A DNA stretch of 64,000 nt from Mycolicibacterium cosmeticum (GTDB taxonomy: Bacteria; Actinomycetota; Actinomycetes; Mycobacteriales; Mycobacteriaceae): contig JACPVS010000007.1 in the NCBI GenBank assembly GCA_016197365.1, forward strand, positions 1 to 64,000, written 5' to 3'. This document shows, one piece after another, positions 52,782 to 60,975 of the stretch; the first letter of the stretch is position 1, and every line of letters starts with the position of its first letter. The notes under the pieces were generated by a model. The model saw nothing but the letters and a program-made list of their open reading frames with translations. It was not told the DNA's origin and made no database searches. The position numbers were made by a program, and so were the translations under genes.

Positions 52782-53645
52782 TCATCCTGACGCGTTGCGG
52801 CCGGCGCGGATTGGATATTTTTGCCCCAGTTCGACATGACTGGGCAGCCAGGACCGCCGTTCGGTGTATTGCGACGGCGTCAGCCCCGTGAACTCGCGGA
52901 AGTCCCTGACGAAATGGGCCTGGTCGAAATAGCCGAGATCGGCCGCGATCCGCGCGCCCCGGCCGGGTGCACCGTCGAGCCTGCGCAGCGCGCCCTGCAG
53001 GCGCCGCACCCGTTGATAAGCCTTGGGGCCCAGTCCCACCTCAGCACGGAAACGCTCGGACAACCTTCGCGCCGACCAGCCCACCTCCGCGCGCACCTGC
53101 GAGATCCGCACCGACGGGTCGCATTCGACGGACCGCAGCACCGACAGGATCTCCGCACTCGGCGTGCGGTCGGGTATCTGCCTGCGCGCCAAGAGAAAAG
53201 ACTCGACCAGGGCGATCCGGTGGGTCGCCGACGGCGCAGCCAGGAGTTGTTCGTGTAGCAGCACAGCGGGTCTGCCCCACACCTCGGCGAGACCGACGCA
53301 GGCATTCTCCAAGGCCCCCATCCCGGCGCCCAGGAACCCGAGGGCGCCGGCGGGCTTGAAATGCACGGTCATCACGGTCTGCGCCGCGTCGATACCGGTG
53401 ATGTAGGAGGCCGTTCCGGCACCGGCGATGAATGCGGACGGCACATCGAGGCGGGTGCGCCCGTCACCGGAGAAGAAGTCGACGTGCGCGCGACCACTCA
53501 CGTCGATGACGACGGTGGCCGCACCGCGCGGCAGCGCCCGGCTGCGGTGCGGCTCGCCTGCTGCACGCTCCCAGTAGCCGTAGTAGTCGACGAAATCCGA
53601 CAGCGCCGATCCGGGAAAGTACAGCCGCGGGCCGGTCGCCTCCAT
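52782..53645 (-). CDS. AraC-family regulator (DUF6597-type N-terminus)
   Basis: 287 aa. The N-terminal half (GSALSDFVDYYGYWERA, FKPAGALGFLGAGM) is the sensing domain seen in actinobacterial AraC proteins. The C-terminal helix-turn-helix pair includes VRISQVRAEVGWSARRLSERFRAEVGLGPKAY and IAADLGYFDQAHFVRDFREFTGLTPSQY. TAGGGT (complement of 53652-53657) is 6 nt from the ATG, indicating a leaderless mRNA. Heads a two-gene operon. Confidence 0.9.
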   Translation of the reverse strand: MEATGPRLYFPGSALSDFVDYYGYWERAAGEPHRSRALPRGAATVVIDVSGRAHVDFFSGDGRTRLDVPSAFIAGAGTASYITGIDAAQTVMTVHFKPAGALGFLGAGMGALENACVGLAEVWGRPAVLLHEQLLAAPSATHRIALVESFLLARRQIPDRTPSAEILSVLRSVECDPSVRISQVRAEVGWSARRLSERFRAEVGLGPKAYQRVRRLQGALRRLDGAPGRGARIAADLGYFDQAHFVRDFREFTGLTPSQYTERRSWLPSHVELGQKYPIRAGRNASG

Positions 53646-53665
53646 GGCGTCACCCTACGGAATCA

Positions 53666-53718
53666 GCGATTGGTGCACGATCCGTCATGCCAGGCGTGAC
53701 AGATCGTGCACCAATCGC
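53666..53718. terminator. 26-bp hairpin (repeat copy 2) after ripD
   Basis: Arms 53666-53691 and 53693-53718 pair over 26 positions with one C-A mismatch and one G-T wobble. The inner sequence TGCACGATCCGTCATGCC is closely similar to the hairpin after katG at 43997. It follows the minus-strand ripD stop and probably terminates that transcript. Confidence 0.65.
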
Positions 53719-53733
53719 GGGGTTCGAAACGTC

Positions 53734-54369
53734 TCAGGCGATGACGCGCACCAGGTACGGCGTCATGCTCGCCGTCCGCACCGGCGACACCGTCACCACC
53801 GGACTGGTGGCCTCCAGCATCTGCCCATTGCCCAAGAACAGCGCCACACTCTGGCTGCCGTCCGGGCCGGAGAAGATCAGGTCGCCGGGCAGCGCTTGCG
53901 AGGGCAGCACCTTCTGGCCCATCTTGTACTGCTCGCCGGAGGACCGGGGCAGCTTGATGCCGACACCGGCGAAGGCGTAGACGATCAGGCCGGAGGCGTC
54001 GAACCCGACGACGTTGGCGGTCGGGTCGGCCACCGGAGCGGCGACCGGGGCCGCGGCCGGCGCGGCCAGGCCCGGGAAGTTCAGACCGGGCACCAGCCCT
54101 GGGGCACCCGCGGCCACCTGCGGCGTGCCGAAGCCGACCGCCGGATCAGCCGACAGTGGCGTGACCGCTTGCGGCACACCGAGACTCGGCCCGTTGGCGT
54201 TGCCGCCACCGTAGGTGTAGGGAACCCCGCGCTGGGCGAGGGCCCGCGCGATGACGAAATCGACCGCCTGCTGGTTACGAGCGGGCCGGGCGAACGGATC
54301 CGCCGCGGCTATACCGGGGGTGGCCAGCAACATTGCCAAGCCGATGAACAAGGCACAGATGCGCTTCAT
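53734..54369 (-). CDS. ripD: RipD-type NlpC/P60 protein lacking catalytic residues
   Basis: 211 aa from ATG at complement 54367-54369 with GAGG 5 nt upstream. A signal peptide (ICALFIGLAMLLATPGIAAA) precedes a spacer and the NlpC/P60 domain. The catalytic Cys position reads FDASGL instead of DCSG, and the His position reads GSQSVALFLG, so the peptidase is not active, as described for M. tuberculosis RipD. Such proteins bind peptidoglycan. ARALAQRGVPYTYGGG is conserved at the front of the domain, with a Pro/Ala-rich insert after it. Confidence 0.88.
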   Translation of the reverse strand: MKRICALFIGLAMLLATPGIAAADPFARPARNQQAVDFVIARALAQRGVPYTYGGGNANGPSLGVPQAVTPLSADPAVGFGTPQVAAGAPGLVPGLNFPGLAAPAAAPVAAPVADPTANVVGFDASGLIVYAFAGVGIKLPRSSGEQYKMGQKVLPSQALPGDLIFSGPDGSQSVALFLGNGQMLEATSPVVTVSPVRTASMTPYLVRVIA

Positions 54370-54513
54370 CCGAACCTCAACTCTCTGCATCACGCGGGAT
54401 CCTGTACGACCGCGAAATTGACGGCCGCTACCGACATTTCTACCGGCTTTTAAGGCAGCACCCCAAACTCAGTGCGGCACAACGCTGATGAGATGCAATA
54501 CCGTGACAGAAAA

Positions 54514-54525
54514 GTGACCGGTCAC
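54514..54525. promoter_or_regulatory. 12-bp palindrome upstream of ripD
   Basis: GTGACCGGTCAC is a perfect palindrome about 145 bp before the ripD start on the minus strand, between it and the tpx terminator. It could be a regulator site; there is no direct evidence. Confidence 0.25.
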
Positions 54526-54529
54526 ATGA

Positions 54530-54566
54530 AAAAGCGCCGGTCCACTGCGGGTGGACCGGCGCTTTT
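54530..54566 (-). terminator. Intrinsic terminator of tpx
   Basis: A perfect 16-bp stem (AAAAGCGCCGGTCCAC against GTGGACCGGCGCTTTT) has a TGCGG loop. On the minus strand it ends in a T-run, a textbook Rho-independent terminator 16 nt after the tpx stop. On the plus strand it also ends in TTTT. Confidence 0.9.
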
Positions 54567-54581
54567 CGAAAAAGGTGGTGA

Positions 54582-55076
54582 CTACTTCACCGCGGCGAGG
54601 GCGGCGTCGTAGTTCGGCTCCTGCACGATCTCGGGGACGAGTTCGGTGTAGGCGACGTTGCCGTCGGCGCCGATCACGACGACGGCACGGCCGAGCAGAC
54701 CGGCCATCGGGCCGTCGGTCAGGGTGATGCCGTAATCCTCACCGAAGCTGTCCCGGAAGGCCGAGGCACTGGTGACGTTCTCGATGCCTTCGGCACCGCA
54801 GAAGCGGGACTGCGCGAACGGCAGGTCCTTGGACACATTGACCACCGTGGCGCCGGTCTCGGCGGCCCGCTGGTTGAACGTGCGCACGCTGGCAGCGCAG
54901 ATCCCCGTGTCGATCGACGGGAAGATGTTCAGCACCACGGCCTTGCCGCTGAACTGATCGCTGCTGACGGACCCCAGATCGGTGCCGGTCAGGGAAAAAG
55001 CCGGGGCAGCAGCGCCCACAGCAGGAAGCTCGCCGACGGTGTGGATGGGATTGCCCTTGAGGGTTATCTGTGCCAT
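54582..55076 (-). CDS. tpx: Thiol peroxidase Tpx
   Basis: 164 aa, the normal length. The peroxidatic Cys60 is in FPSIDTGICAASVRTFN and the resolving Cys93 in SRFCGAEG. ITLKGNPIHTVGELPAVG and VVNVSKDLPFAQSRFCG are family blocks. It reduces peroxides with thioredoxin as an atypical 2-Cys peroxiredoxin in the cytosol. A strong terminator follows. Confidence 0.97.
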   Translation of the reverse strand: MAQITLKGNPIHTVGELPAVGAAAPAFSLTGTDLGSVSSDQFSGKAVVLNIFPSIDTGICAASVRTFNQRAAETGATVVNVSKDLPFAQSRFCGAEGIENVTSASAFRDSFGEDYGITLTDGPMAGLLGRAVVVIGADGNVAYTELVPEIVQEPNYDAALAAVK

Positions 55077-55164
55077 GCCGACCAGTCTGTCAAAGACGCG
55101 GTGCGGTGTGCAGGCCAGGGCTGCGATTGCTGGTGCGGACCACCCCCGCTGGCAGGATGGAGCG

Positions 55165-56058
55165 GTGATCGTCCTTCCCGACGCCGTGGCCGCCATGGCA
55201 TCGCGGGGACCAGGATGGCAGTCCTGGGTCGACGGGCTGCCCTCGCTCGTGGCGACGCAGCTGGCCGCCTGGAGCCTGTCCCCCGACGGCGCCGCGGCGC
55301 ACGGGTTCTGCTCGATCGTGCTGCCGGTGCGCACCGAAGGCGGCGCCACCGCCGCGCTGAAGGTCGCCTTCCCCGATGACGAGTCCGAACACGAGCACCT
55401 GGCCCTGCGCCGCTGGAGCGGCGACGGTGCGGTCCGGCTGTTGGCCGCCGATCCGCACCACCGGGCAATGCTCTTGGAGCGGGCGCACGCGCGAAACCTC
55501 AACGAGCTGTGGGATATCGAGGCATGCAAGGTGGTGGCCGGCCTGTACGGGCGCATCCATGTCGCCGCACTGCCGCAGCTTCGGCCGCTCACCGGATTCA
55601 TCCGGAACTGGACGGCAGGGCTGAGCGCACTGCCCCGCAGAGCGGCGATCCCGCGACGGCTGGTCGAGCAGGCGATCAGCCTGGGCACCGATCTGGCCGA
55701 GGACCCCGCCAGTACCGGCACCCTGATCCACGGCGACCTGCACTACGAGAACGTCCTGGCCGCCGACCGCGAGCCGTGGCTGGTGATCGACCCGAAACCG
55801 ATGAACGGCGACCCGCACTACGAGATCGCACCCATGCTGTGGAACCGGTGGGATGAGCTGGCCGGGTACATCCGCGAGGGTATCCGACGGCGGTTCCACA
55901 CCTTGGTCGACGCGGCCGGCCTCGACGCCGACCGGGCCCGCGCCTGGGTGACGGTGCGGATGATGCACAACGCCATGTGGGAACTGACCGAACACGCCAC
56001 ACCCGACCCGCATTGGCTGACCACCTGTGTGGCGATCGCCAAAGCGGTGCAGGACTGA
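55165..56058 (+). CDS. APH(6)/hydroxyurea phosphotransferase-type kinase
   Basis: 297 aa. The kinase-like fold has LIHGDLHYENVLAADREP (catalytic HGDxxxxN) and VIDPKPMNGDPHYEIAPML (metal Asp), and FCSIVLPVRTEGGATAALKVAF holds the ATP-binding Lys. This is the PF04655 aminoglycoside/hydroxyurea resistance kinase group that includes streptomycin 6-kinases; the chromosomal role is often unknown. AGGATGGAG precedes GTG 55165. It converges on the P450 gene (6-nt gap). Confidence 0.85.
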   Translation: MIVLPDAVAAMASRGPGWQSWVDGLPSLVATQLAAWSLSPDGAAAHGFCSIVLPVRTEGGATAALKVAFPDDESEHEHLALRRWSGDGAVRLLAADPHHRAMLLERAHARNLNELWDIEACKVVAGLYGRIHVAALPQLRPLTGFIRNWTAGLSALPRRAAIPRRLVEQAISLGTDLAEDPASTGTLIHGDLHYENVLAADREPWLVIDPKPMNGDPHYEIAPMLWNRWDELAGYIREGIRRRFHTLVDAAGLDADRARAWVTVRMMHNAMWELTEHATPDPHWLTTCVAIAKAVQD

Positions 56059-56064
56059 CAAGGG

Positions 56065-57312
56065 CTAACCAATCAGTACCGGGAGCGACGAGATGCCGCG
56101 CAGCGTGACATTCGGCTTGTAGACGGGTTCCCCACCGAGGCGCGCGTCCGGGAATCTCGAGGTGACCGCCGACAGGGCGATCGACGCCTCCATACGGACC
56201 AGGGCGGCCCCCAGGCAGAAGTGCGTACCGTGACCGAAACCCAAGTGCCGGATGACTTTCCGGTCCGGATCGAATTCGTCGGGCCGGTCGTTGGCGGCGG
56301 GGTCGCGGTGCGCGGCGGCCAGCAGCACGATCATGGTGTCGCCCTTGGGCACCGTGAGGTCCGGCAGCACGATGTCCTCGGCGGCGATGCGGCCCAGGAG
56401 CTGAGCCGGTGGATCGAACCGCAACGTCTCCTCCACGACGCGGCCCGCCCGGTGCAGATCGGCGCCCAACGCCGTCCAATGCGTACGGTCGCGCAGCATC
56501 AGCAGGATCGCGGTAGTGATGAGGCTGACCGTCGATTCGTGACCGGCGATCAGCAACAGGTTGCAGGTGGAGATGATCTCGTCCTCGGAGAGCTGATCAC
56601 CGGATTCCTCGACGGCGATCAGGGCCGAGATGAGGTCATCGCCCGGATTGCTCCGGCGCCGCTGGATCAGATCCCGGAAATAGGACCGCAGCCACTTCCC
56701 CGCCTCGATGCGTTCGTGGAAACCTTCGGGCTTACCCGTGGCGGCCAGGAACGGATCCACCGTCTGGCCGAGCAGCGTCGAGGCGTGGCCGAACTGCGGC
56801 TCGTCCTCGACCGGCACCCCGAGCAGCCGGCAGATCACCGCCACCGCCAGCGGATAGGCCAGCCCGGTGACGGCGTCGAATTCGCCGTCGCGCTGCGCGG
56901 TGTCCAGCAGTCCGTCGACCACCGCGGTGATCTCGGCCTGCATCGCACTGATCACCCGCGGCGCAAACGCCTTGACCACCAGTTTGCGCAGCCGGGTGTG
57001 GTCGGGCGGATCCAGGAACAGGAACGCGGGCGTGCGCTTCTTGTCGACCAGCCCAGCGAGCCCGAACGGCCGCGGCTGTTTGCCCTCGGCGATTTGGCGC
57101 TGCGCGATGGTCGACTTGTTCCGGTCGCTGGCCGACGCGGGATGCCGCAGCACGGCATCGCAATGCGCGTAGGTGGTCAGCACCATGAGGTTGGCTTCGG
57201 GGAGGTGCAGCGCCCCGTGTTCACGCAGCTGCCGGTACACCGGGTAGGGGTCCACCCGGTTCGCCGGTGCCAACGCCTGCGCGAGCAGTTGCGGGGCCGA
57301 CGTGGTGGTCAT
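56065..57312 (-). CDS. Cytochrome P450
   Basis: 415 aa. The I-helix reads LLLIAGHESTVSL, the K-helix EETLR, and the heme loop FGHGTHFCLGAALVR. RVDPYPVYRQLREHG is the usual bacterial N-terminal helix. Soluble class I enzyme, substrate unknown. It begins 4 nt after the MenC-like gene and is the third gene of the operon starting at 59428. The role is unlikely to be tied to menaquinone because the upstream MenC-like protein has lost key residues. Confidence 0.95.
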   Translation of the reverse strand: MTTTSAPQLLAQALAPANRVDPYPVYRQLREHGALHLPEANLMVLTTYAHCDAVLRHPASASDRNKSTIAQRQIAEGKQPRPFGLAGLVDKKRTPAFLFLDPPDHTRLRKLVVKAFAPRVISAMQAEITAVVDGLLDTAQRDGEFDAVTGLAYPLAVAVICRLLGVPVEDEPQFGHASTLLGQTVDPFLAATGKPEGFHERIEAGKWLRSYFRDLIQRRRSNPGDDLISALIAVEESGDQLSEDEIISTCNLLLIAGHESTVSLITTAILLMLRDRTHWTALGADLHRAGRVVEETLRFDPPAQLLGRIAAEDIVLPDLTVPKGDTMIVLLAAAHRDPAANDRPDEFDPDRKVIRHLGFGHGTHFCLGAALVRMEASIALSAVTSRFPDARLGGEPVYKPNVTLRGISSLPVLIG

Positions 57313-57316
57313 GTCC

Positions 57317-58279
57317 CTATTGTGCAATCGCCGACCCGATCACTTCGCGCCACCTGTGTATCCGGGCGGGATCGGACACCGTGTAGAGCTCCAGGAACTC
57401 CGCCGCCGGAGCGGGCGGCATGGGCGCCACCGGGAGGGTGCCGTCGACCGGAATCAGTGACCGGGCCTCGGCGACCAGGTCCCCGGTGCGCAACAAGCGG
57501 GTGCCCAGCGCGCCGGCGAACGGCAGCTCCGGCAGCGCTCCGGCCAGCGCCAGGCCCGCCGCGACCCCGATGCTGGTCAGGGCGTCGGAGGCCACCACAC
57601 ACGGCAGCCCGGACAACTCGGCGATCCGCAGCGCTCGGCGCGCCCCACCGAGGCGGCCGCAGCGCAGGACGGCGATATCGACGGCCTCCCGCATCGTCTG
57701 CACAGCGGCGTCGGCGTCGGCCGCGATCGGGACCGCCACCCTCGCCCGTACCCAGGCGATCTGCGCCAGATCCGGACAGGGCCGAGCTACGAACTCGAGG
57801 ACCCCGGCCGCCTCCTCCAGCGCGGCGATCGCGGTCACCGCGTACGCGGGCTCCCACCTGCCCCTGGCGTCGCAACGGACGCCGCCGGTCGAACCCAACG
57901 CGTCGCGCACCGCGGCCACCCGCGCGACATCGTCGGCGAGGGAGCCGGCGGGATCACCGACCTCCACGTCGGCGGTGCCGCAGCCGGCCGCCCGGACGAT
58001 CTCCCGAGCGCGGGCGGCGGCCACGGCCGGCACGCTCGCGGCGACCGGGACCCGCCCCCGCACCGGATCGGGCCAGCCGATGGTGCCCGGCTCCGTGGCA
58101 GCCGTCAGCCAACGAGCCAGCTCCGGTCCGTCGGCGCCGGGGGGCGGGCTGAATTCGCCCCAGCCTTGCGGCCCCTCGACGAGCATTCCCTCCACCGTCG
58201 TCGGCCCACCCAGTGGATCGCGGACCGGAAGCGCGAACACGCGCGCGTCGTCGAAGTCGATCAGAGTCTGCACAAGCAA
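57317..58279 (-). CDS. MenC-like enolase-superfamily protein, catalytically degenerate
   Basis: 320 aa aligned by eye to o-succinylbenzoate synthase, which dehydrates SHCHC in menaquinone synthesis. Fold landmarks are intact (VPVAASVPAVAAARA, SLADDVARVAAVRDALG, VASDALTSIGVAAGLALAGALPELPFAGALGT). Active-site residues are not. The KxK motif expected near 104-106 reads DVEV, the DANG block keeps Asp137 but reads CDARG, the EQP metal Glu reads ARPC at 165, and the strand-6 Lys (LKV) reads LRCGRLGG at 206. Both catalytic lysines and one metal ligand are therefore replaced, so OSB synthase activity is improbable. A true MenC should exist elsewhere. Linked to the phosphatase gene (6-nt gap) and the P450 (4-nt gap). 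Confidence 0.8.
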   Translation of the reverse strand: MLVQTLIDFDDARVFALPVRDPLGGPTTVEGMLVEGPQGWGEFSPPPGADGPELARWLTAATEPGTIGWPDPVRGRVPVAASVPAVAAARAREIVRAAGCGTADVEVGDPAGSLADDVARVAAVRDALGSTGGVRCDARGRWEPAYAVTAIAALEEAAGVLEFVARPCPDLAQIAWVRARVAVPIAADADAAVQTMREAVDIAVLRCGRLGGARRALRIAELSGLPCVVASDALTSIGVAAGLALAGALPELPFAGALGTRLLRTGDLVAEARSLIPVDGTLPVAPMPPAPAAEFLELYTVSDPARIHRWREVIGSAIAQ

Positions 58280-58285
58280 GCGACG

Positions 58286-59428
58286 CTAGCGGATCACGTA
58301 CAGCGGCACGATCATCTCCGCCGGTGTGAGAGACCCGTGGTGCCCGGCCAGACTCGACTGGAGAGGCTCGGCACCCGACCGGGTGATCGCGCGGTTGCCC
58401 GTCGGCACCACCACGACATCGCCGATACGCGGCGCCACCTCGGGCTCGACGGTCGGGCCGAACCAACCCTCACCGGTCACCTCGAGACGGGTGAGCACCG
58501 TGAAGTCGCCGCCCAACCGGTCCCGCCAGGCCGCGGCGACGTCCGGCCCTGCCCCCTGCTCGGTGTAGACGTGCCGGGCGCGGGGTTCGCCGCCGAGTCC
58601 GCGAACCCCGTTCTGCAGCAACGGTTCCCGGTCGAAGTCGACCGGCGACTCGACCTGCACCATGCCGTGATCGGCGGTGACGACCAGCGCGGCATCGGCG
58701 GGCAGCCGCTCGGCGATCGCCCGGACCGTGAGATCGATGTGGGCCAGTTCGAGCGCCCAGGCCTCCGATCCCGGCCCACGGACGTGCCCGGTCATGTCCA
58801 GATCACCGTGATACGCGTACACCAGCGTGCGGTCGCCGCCACCGAGGGCGGTGAGCACACCATCCACCAGGTCACCGGCGGAGAAGGTCGGCCGGAACTC
58901 TCCGCCCCGCAGCGCCGCGCGGGTCAACCCCGAACCGGCCTGGTACATCGGCGCGACCTGGGTGACCACGACCCCGTCGGCGGCCGCCCGCTCGAACACC
59001 GTCGTCACCCGCTGAAACTGTTCCGGCACAATCTCTTTCAGGAGATCAACCTTCGGGCCCTGGCCCATCAGCCGCCACTTCAACGGGTTCATCATCCGCT
59101 CATGGCCCGGCACCGCCAGCAGATAGCCGACGATGCCGTGCTCGCCCGAGGGCACCCCGGTGCCCAGCGACGCCAGGCTCGCGGCGGTGGTGCTGGGGAA
59201 CCCCGCGGTCAGGGTGCGGTTCGCGATACCGTCCAGGAACGGCGCGGCATCGCGCCGGGCCGCCACCAGTTCGGCGCCCATACCGTCGACCAGCAGGACC
59301 GCCACGCGCCGGACGCCGTCCAGCCCCAGTCCGACCCGGTCACGCTCGCCGGGGACGCCGAGCGCACCGAGGACGGAGGGCAGCAGGTCCGCCAGAGCGC
59401 CATCGCCGTAGCGCGGGGTGATGAACAT
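58286..59428 (-). CDS. Alkaline-phosphatase superfamily hydrolase (nucleotide pyrophosphatase/PDE-like)
   Basis: 380 aa. RVAVLLVDGMGAELV gives the first metal Asp, AGFPSTTAASLASLGTG the nucleophile Thr/Ser region, YHGDLDMTGHVRGPGS the middle metal site, and VVTADHGMVQ the second Asp-His. This matches type I phosphodiesterase/nucleotide pyrophosphatases. No signal peptide or anchor is visible. TACCCT (complement of 59435-59440) is 6 nt from the ATG, giving a leaderless promoter for the three-gene operon. Confidence 0.88.
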   Translation of the reverse strand: MFITPRYGDGALADLLPSVLGALGVPGERDRVGLGLDGVRRVAVLLVDGMGAELVAARRDAAPFLDGIANRTLTAGFPSTTAASLASLGTGVPSGEHGIVGYLLAVPGHERMMNPLKWRLMGQGPKVDLLKEIVPEQFQRVTTVFERAAADGVVVTQVAPMYQAGSGLTRAALRGGEFRPTFSAGDLVDGVLTALGGGDRTLVYAYHGDLDMTGHVRGPGSEAWALELAHIDLTVRAIAERLPADAALVVTADHGMVQVESPVDFDREPLLQNGVRGLGGEPRARHVYTEQGAGPDVAAAWRDRLGGDFTVLTRLEVTGEGWFGPTVEPEVAPRIGDVVVVPTGNRAITRSGAEPLQSSLAGHHGSLTPAEMIVPLYVIR

Positions 59429-59517
59429 GAGGTCAGGGTAGGCGGCAGGTGTCCGACCCGGGAGCACCTGAGCGCGCCGCTACCATGGCCGCTGAGCGAG
59501 GATTTGGGAGCAACTGT

Positions 59518-60201
59518 ATGAACACCAGCGCCATCCACGGCCGGTCTGCGACTCTGCTGGGCGTCCTGGCCACGGCGGTGGCGCTGTTCCCCGGCGCCGG
59601 GGCCGCGACAGCCGAGCCATGTGCCGATGTCGATGTGACCTTCGCCCGCGGGACGACCGAACGGCCCGGGCTGGGCGCGGTCGGTCAGGCCTTCGTCGAC
59701 GAGGTACGGGCCCGTGCGGGTACCAAGACCGTGAGCGACTACGCCGTGAACTACCCGGCCAGCAATGACTTCCCCACCGCCTCCGACGGCGTCGTCGACG
59801 CCATGAACCACATCAACGAGATGGCCGCGAACTGCCCGAAGACCAAGTTGGTGCTCGGCGGCAGCTCGCAGGGTGCGGCCGTCATCGGGTATGTCACCGG
59901 GCCCGCCATCCCGCCCGGATACATCGTGCCCGAGGCGCTCAACGGCCCGATGACGGCGCCGACCGCCGGTCACATCGCCGCGGTGGCCCTCTTCGGCACG
60001 CCCTCGGACGGGGTGGTCAGCACGCTGGGTGCCCCGCCGGTGGTGATCGGTCCGCTGGTCGCGGACAAGACGATCGACATCTGTCTGCCCGGCGACGTGA
60101 TCTGCGCGGGCGGCGGGGGGATCAGCCTGGTGCACGGCAACTACGCCCACACCGAGGCACCCGCCCAGGCGGCGGACTTCGTCGCGCAGCGGGTTTTCTA
60201 G
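59518..60201 (+). CDS. Secreted cutinase-like esterase (Culp family)
   Basis: 227 aa, GGGAG 8 nt before ATG 59518. The signal peptide ends near AATAEPC. VTFARGTTERPGLGAVG opens the cutinase fold; the nucleophile is Ser117 in GGSSQGA, with Asp in CLPGDVIC and His in LVHGNYAH. It lacks the long Pro-rich tail of the cutinase at 35602. Likely hydrolyses lipid esters outside the cell. The plus-strand gene is convergent with the next gene (4-nt gap). Confidence 0.92.
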   Translation: MNTSAIHGRSATLLGVLATAVALFPGAGAATAEPCADVDVTFARGTTERPGLGAVGQAFVDEVRARAGTKTVSDYAVNYPASNDFPTASDGVVDAMNHINEMAANCPKTKLVLGGSSQGAAVIGYVTGPAIPPGYIVPEALNGPMTAPTAGHIAAVALFGTPSDGVVSTLGAPPVVIGPLVADKTIDICLPGDVICAGGGGISLVHGNYAHTEAPAQAADFVAQRVF

Positions 60202-60205
60202 GACC

Positions 60206-60814
60206 TCACCAGGGTCCCCACCCGCCCGGCTCGTCGCCGGGGGTGGACGAATTGCGCCCCGTCGTCGGCGGGGTGGGCGCGACAGCACTGATCGGTGTGC
60301 GGGTGACCGGCGTGCGCGTGACCCCGATCTCGGGCTTGCGCTGCCGCGACGGCTCGGGGCGCCTCGCCTGGTAGGTCGGCTGTACGGTCAGGGCAGGAAC
60401 CTCCTGAGCCGGGACCGGGTCGGGCACCGCAGGCGGCGCCGGCGGCGCTGTGCTGACGGCCACCGGTGCGCTCGTCGCCGTGGTGGGTGTGGGTACCGGC
60501 GTCCGGGGATCCGGGATGGGTGCCGGGTCCCGCATCACCAGGAACGCCACCGGCACCGCGACGGCGAGCGCGACCAGCGCCGCGATGGCGGCACGCCGGC
60601 CGTGGCGCGGTTTCGGGCGCCGGGGCTGGAGGGACCACTGGAAGGCCGCGGCGGCCTCGGGTGCCGCGTGCCGCGGACCGGACGTGGAGGAGACGATGCC
60701 GAATGCCGGCGCGGACCCTCGTGTGCGGGCGTGCCGCCCGTAGCCGTCGGCGCCGTCTGGCTCACCCGGCGGGTAGCCGACGTCCGCATCTCGGCGAGCG
60801 GTCTGCTCGATCAC
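60206..60814 (-). CDS. Single-pass membrane protein with Pro/Thr-rich extracytoplasmic region
   Basis: 202 aa. A Gly/Ala/Arg-rich cytoplasmic part of about 75 residues is followed by one helix (AAIAALVALAVAVPVAFLVM). An outside tail dominated by Pro, Thr, Val and Ser (PTPTTATSAPVAVSTAPPAPPAVP) contains TRTPVTRTPISAVAPT. No domain is recognised; mycobacteria have many such proteins. GTG start is leaderless, with TAGCAT 6 nt upstream. Confidence 0.75.
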   Translation of the reverse strand: MIEQTARRDADVGYPPGEPDGADGYGRHARTRGSAPAFGIVSSTSGPRHAAPEAAAAFQWSLQPRRPKPRHGRRAAIAALVALAVAVPVAFLVMRDPAPIPDPRTPVPTPTTATSAPVAVSTAPPAPPAVPDPVPAQEVPALTVQPTYQARRPEPSRQRKPEIGVTRTPVTRTPISAVAPTPPTTGRNSSTPGDEPGGWGPW

Positions 60815-60820
60815 CGGCTA

Positions 60821-60826
60821 ATGCTA
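60821..60826 (-). promoter_or_regulatory. -10 hexamer TAGCAT for a leaderless start
   Basis: The minus strand reads TAGCAT (complement of 60821-60826), 6 nt before the GTG whose complement is 60812-60814. No ribosome binding site is present. Confidence 0.45.
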
Positions 60827-60975
60827 AGTGAACGGGGCCGTAGCCGGAAAACGGCAGATCGGATGGGCCCGGACCGGCCTCAAGGCGCACCGCGAGCGAA
60901 CGCTGCCTCACGGCTTGAGACGTTCGGCACCGAAGAGCACGGCCGACCACGTCGACAGGCCGGGCTGCCTCCGGT

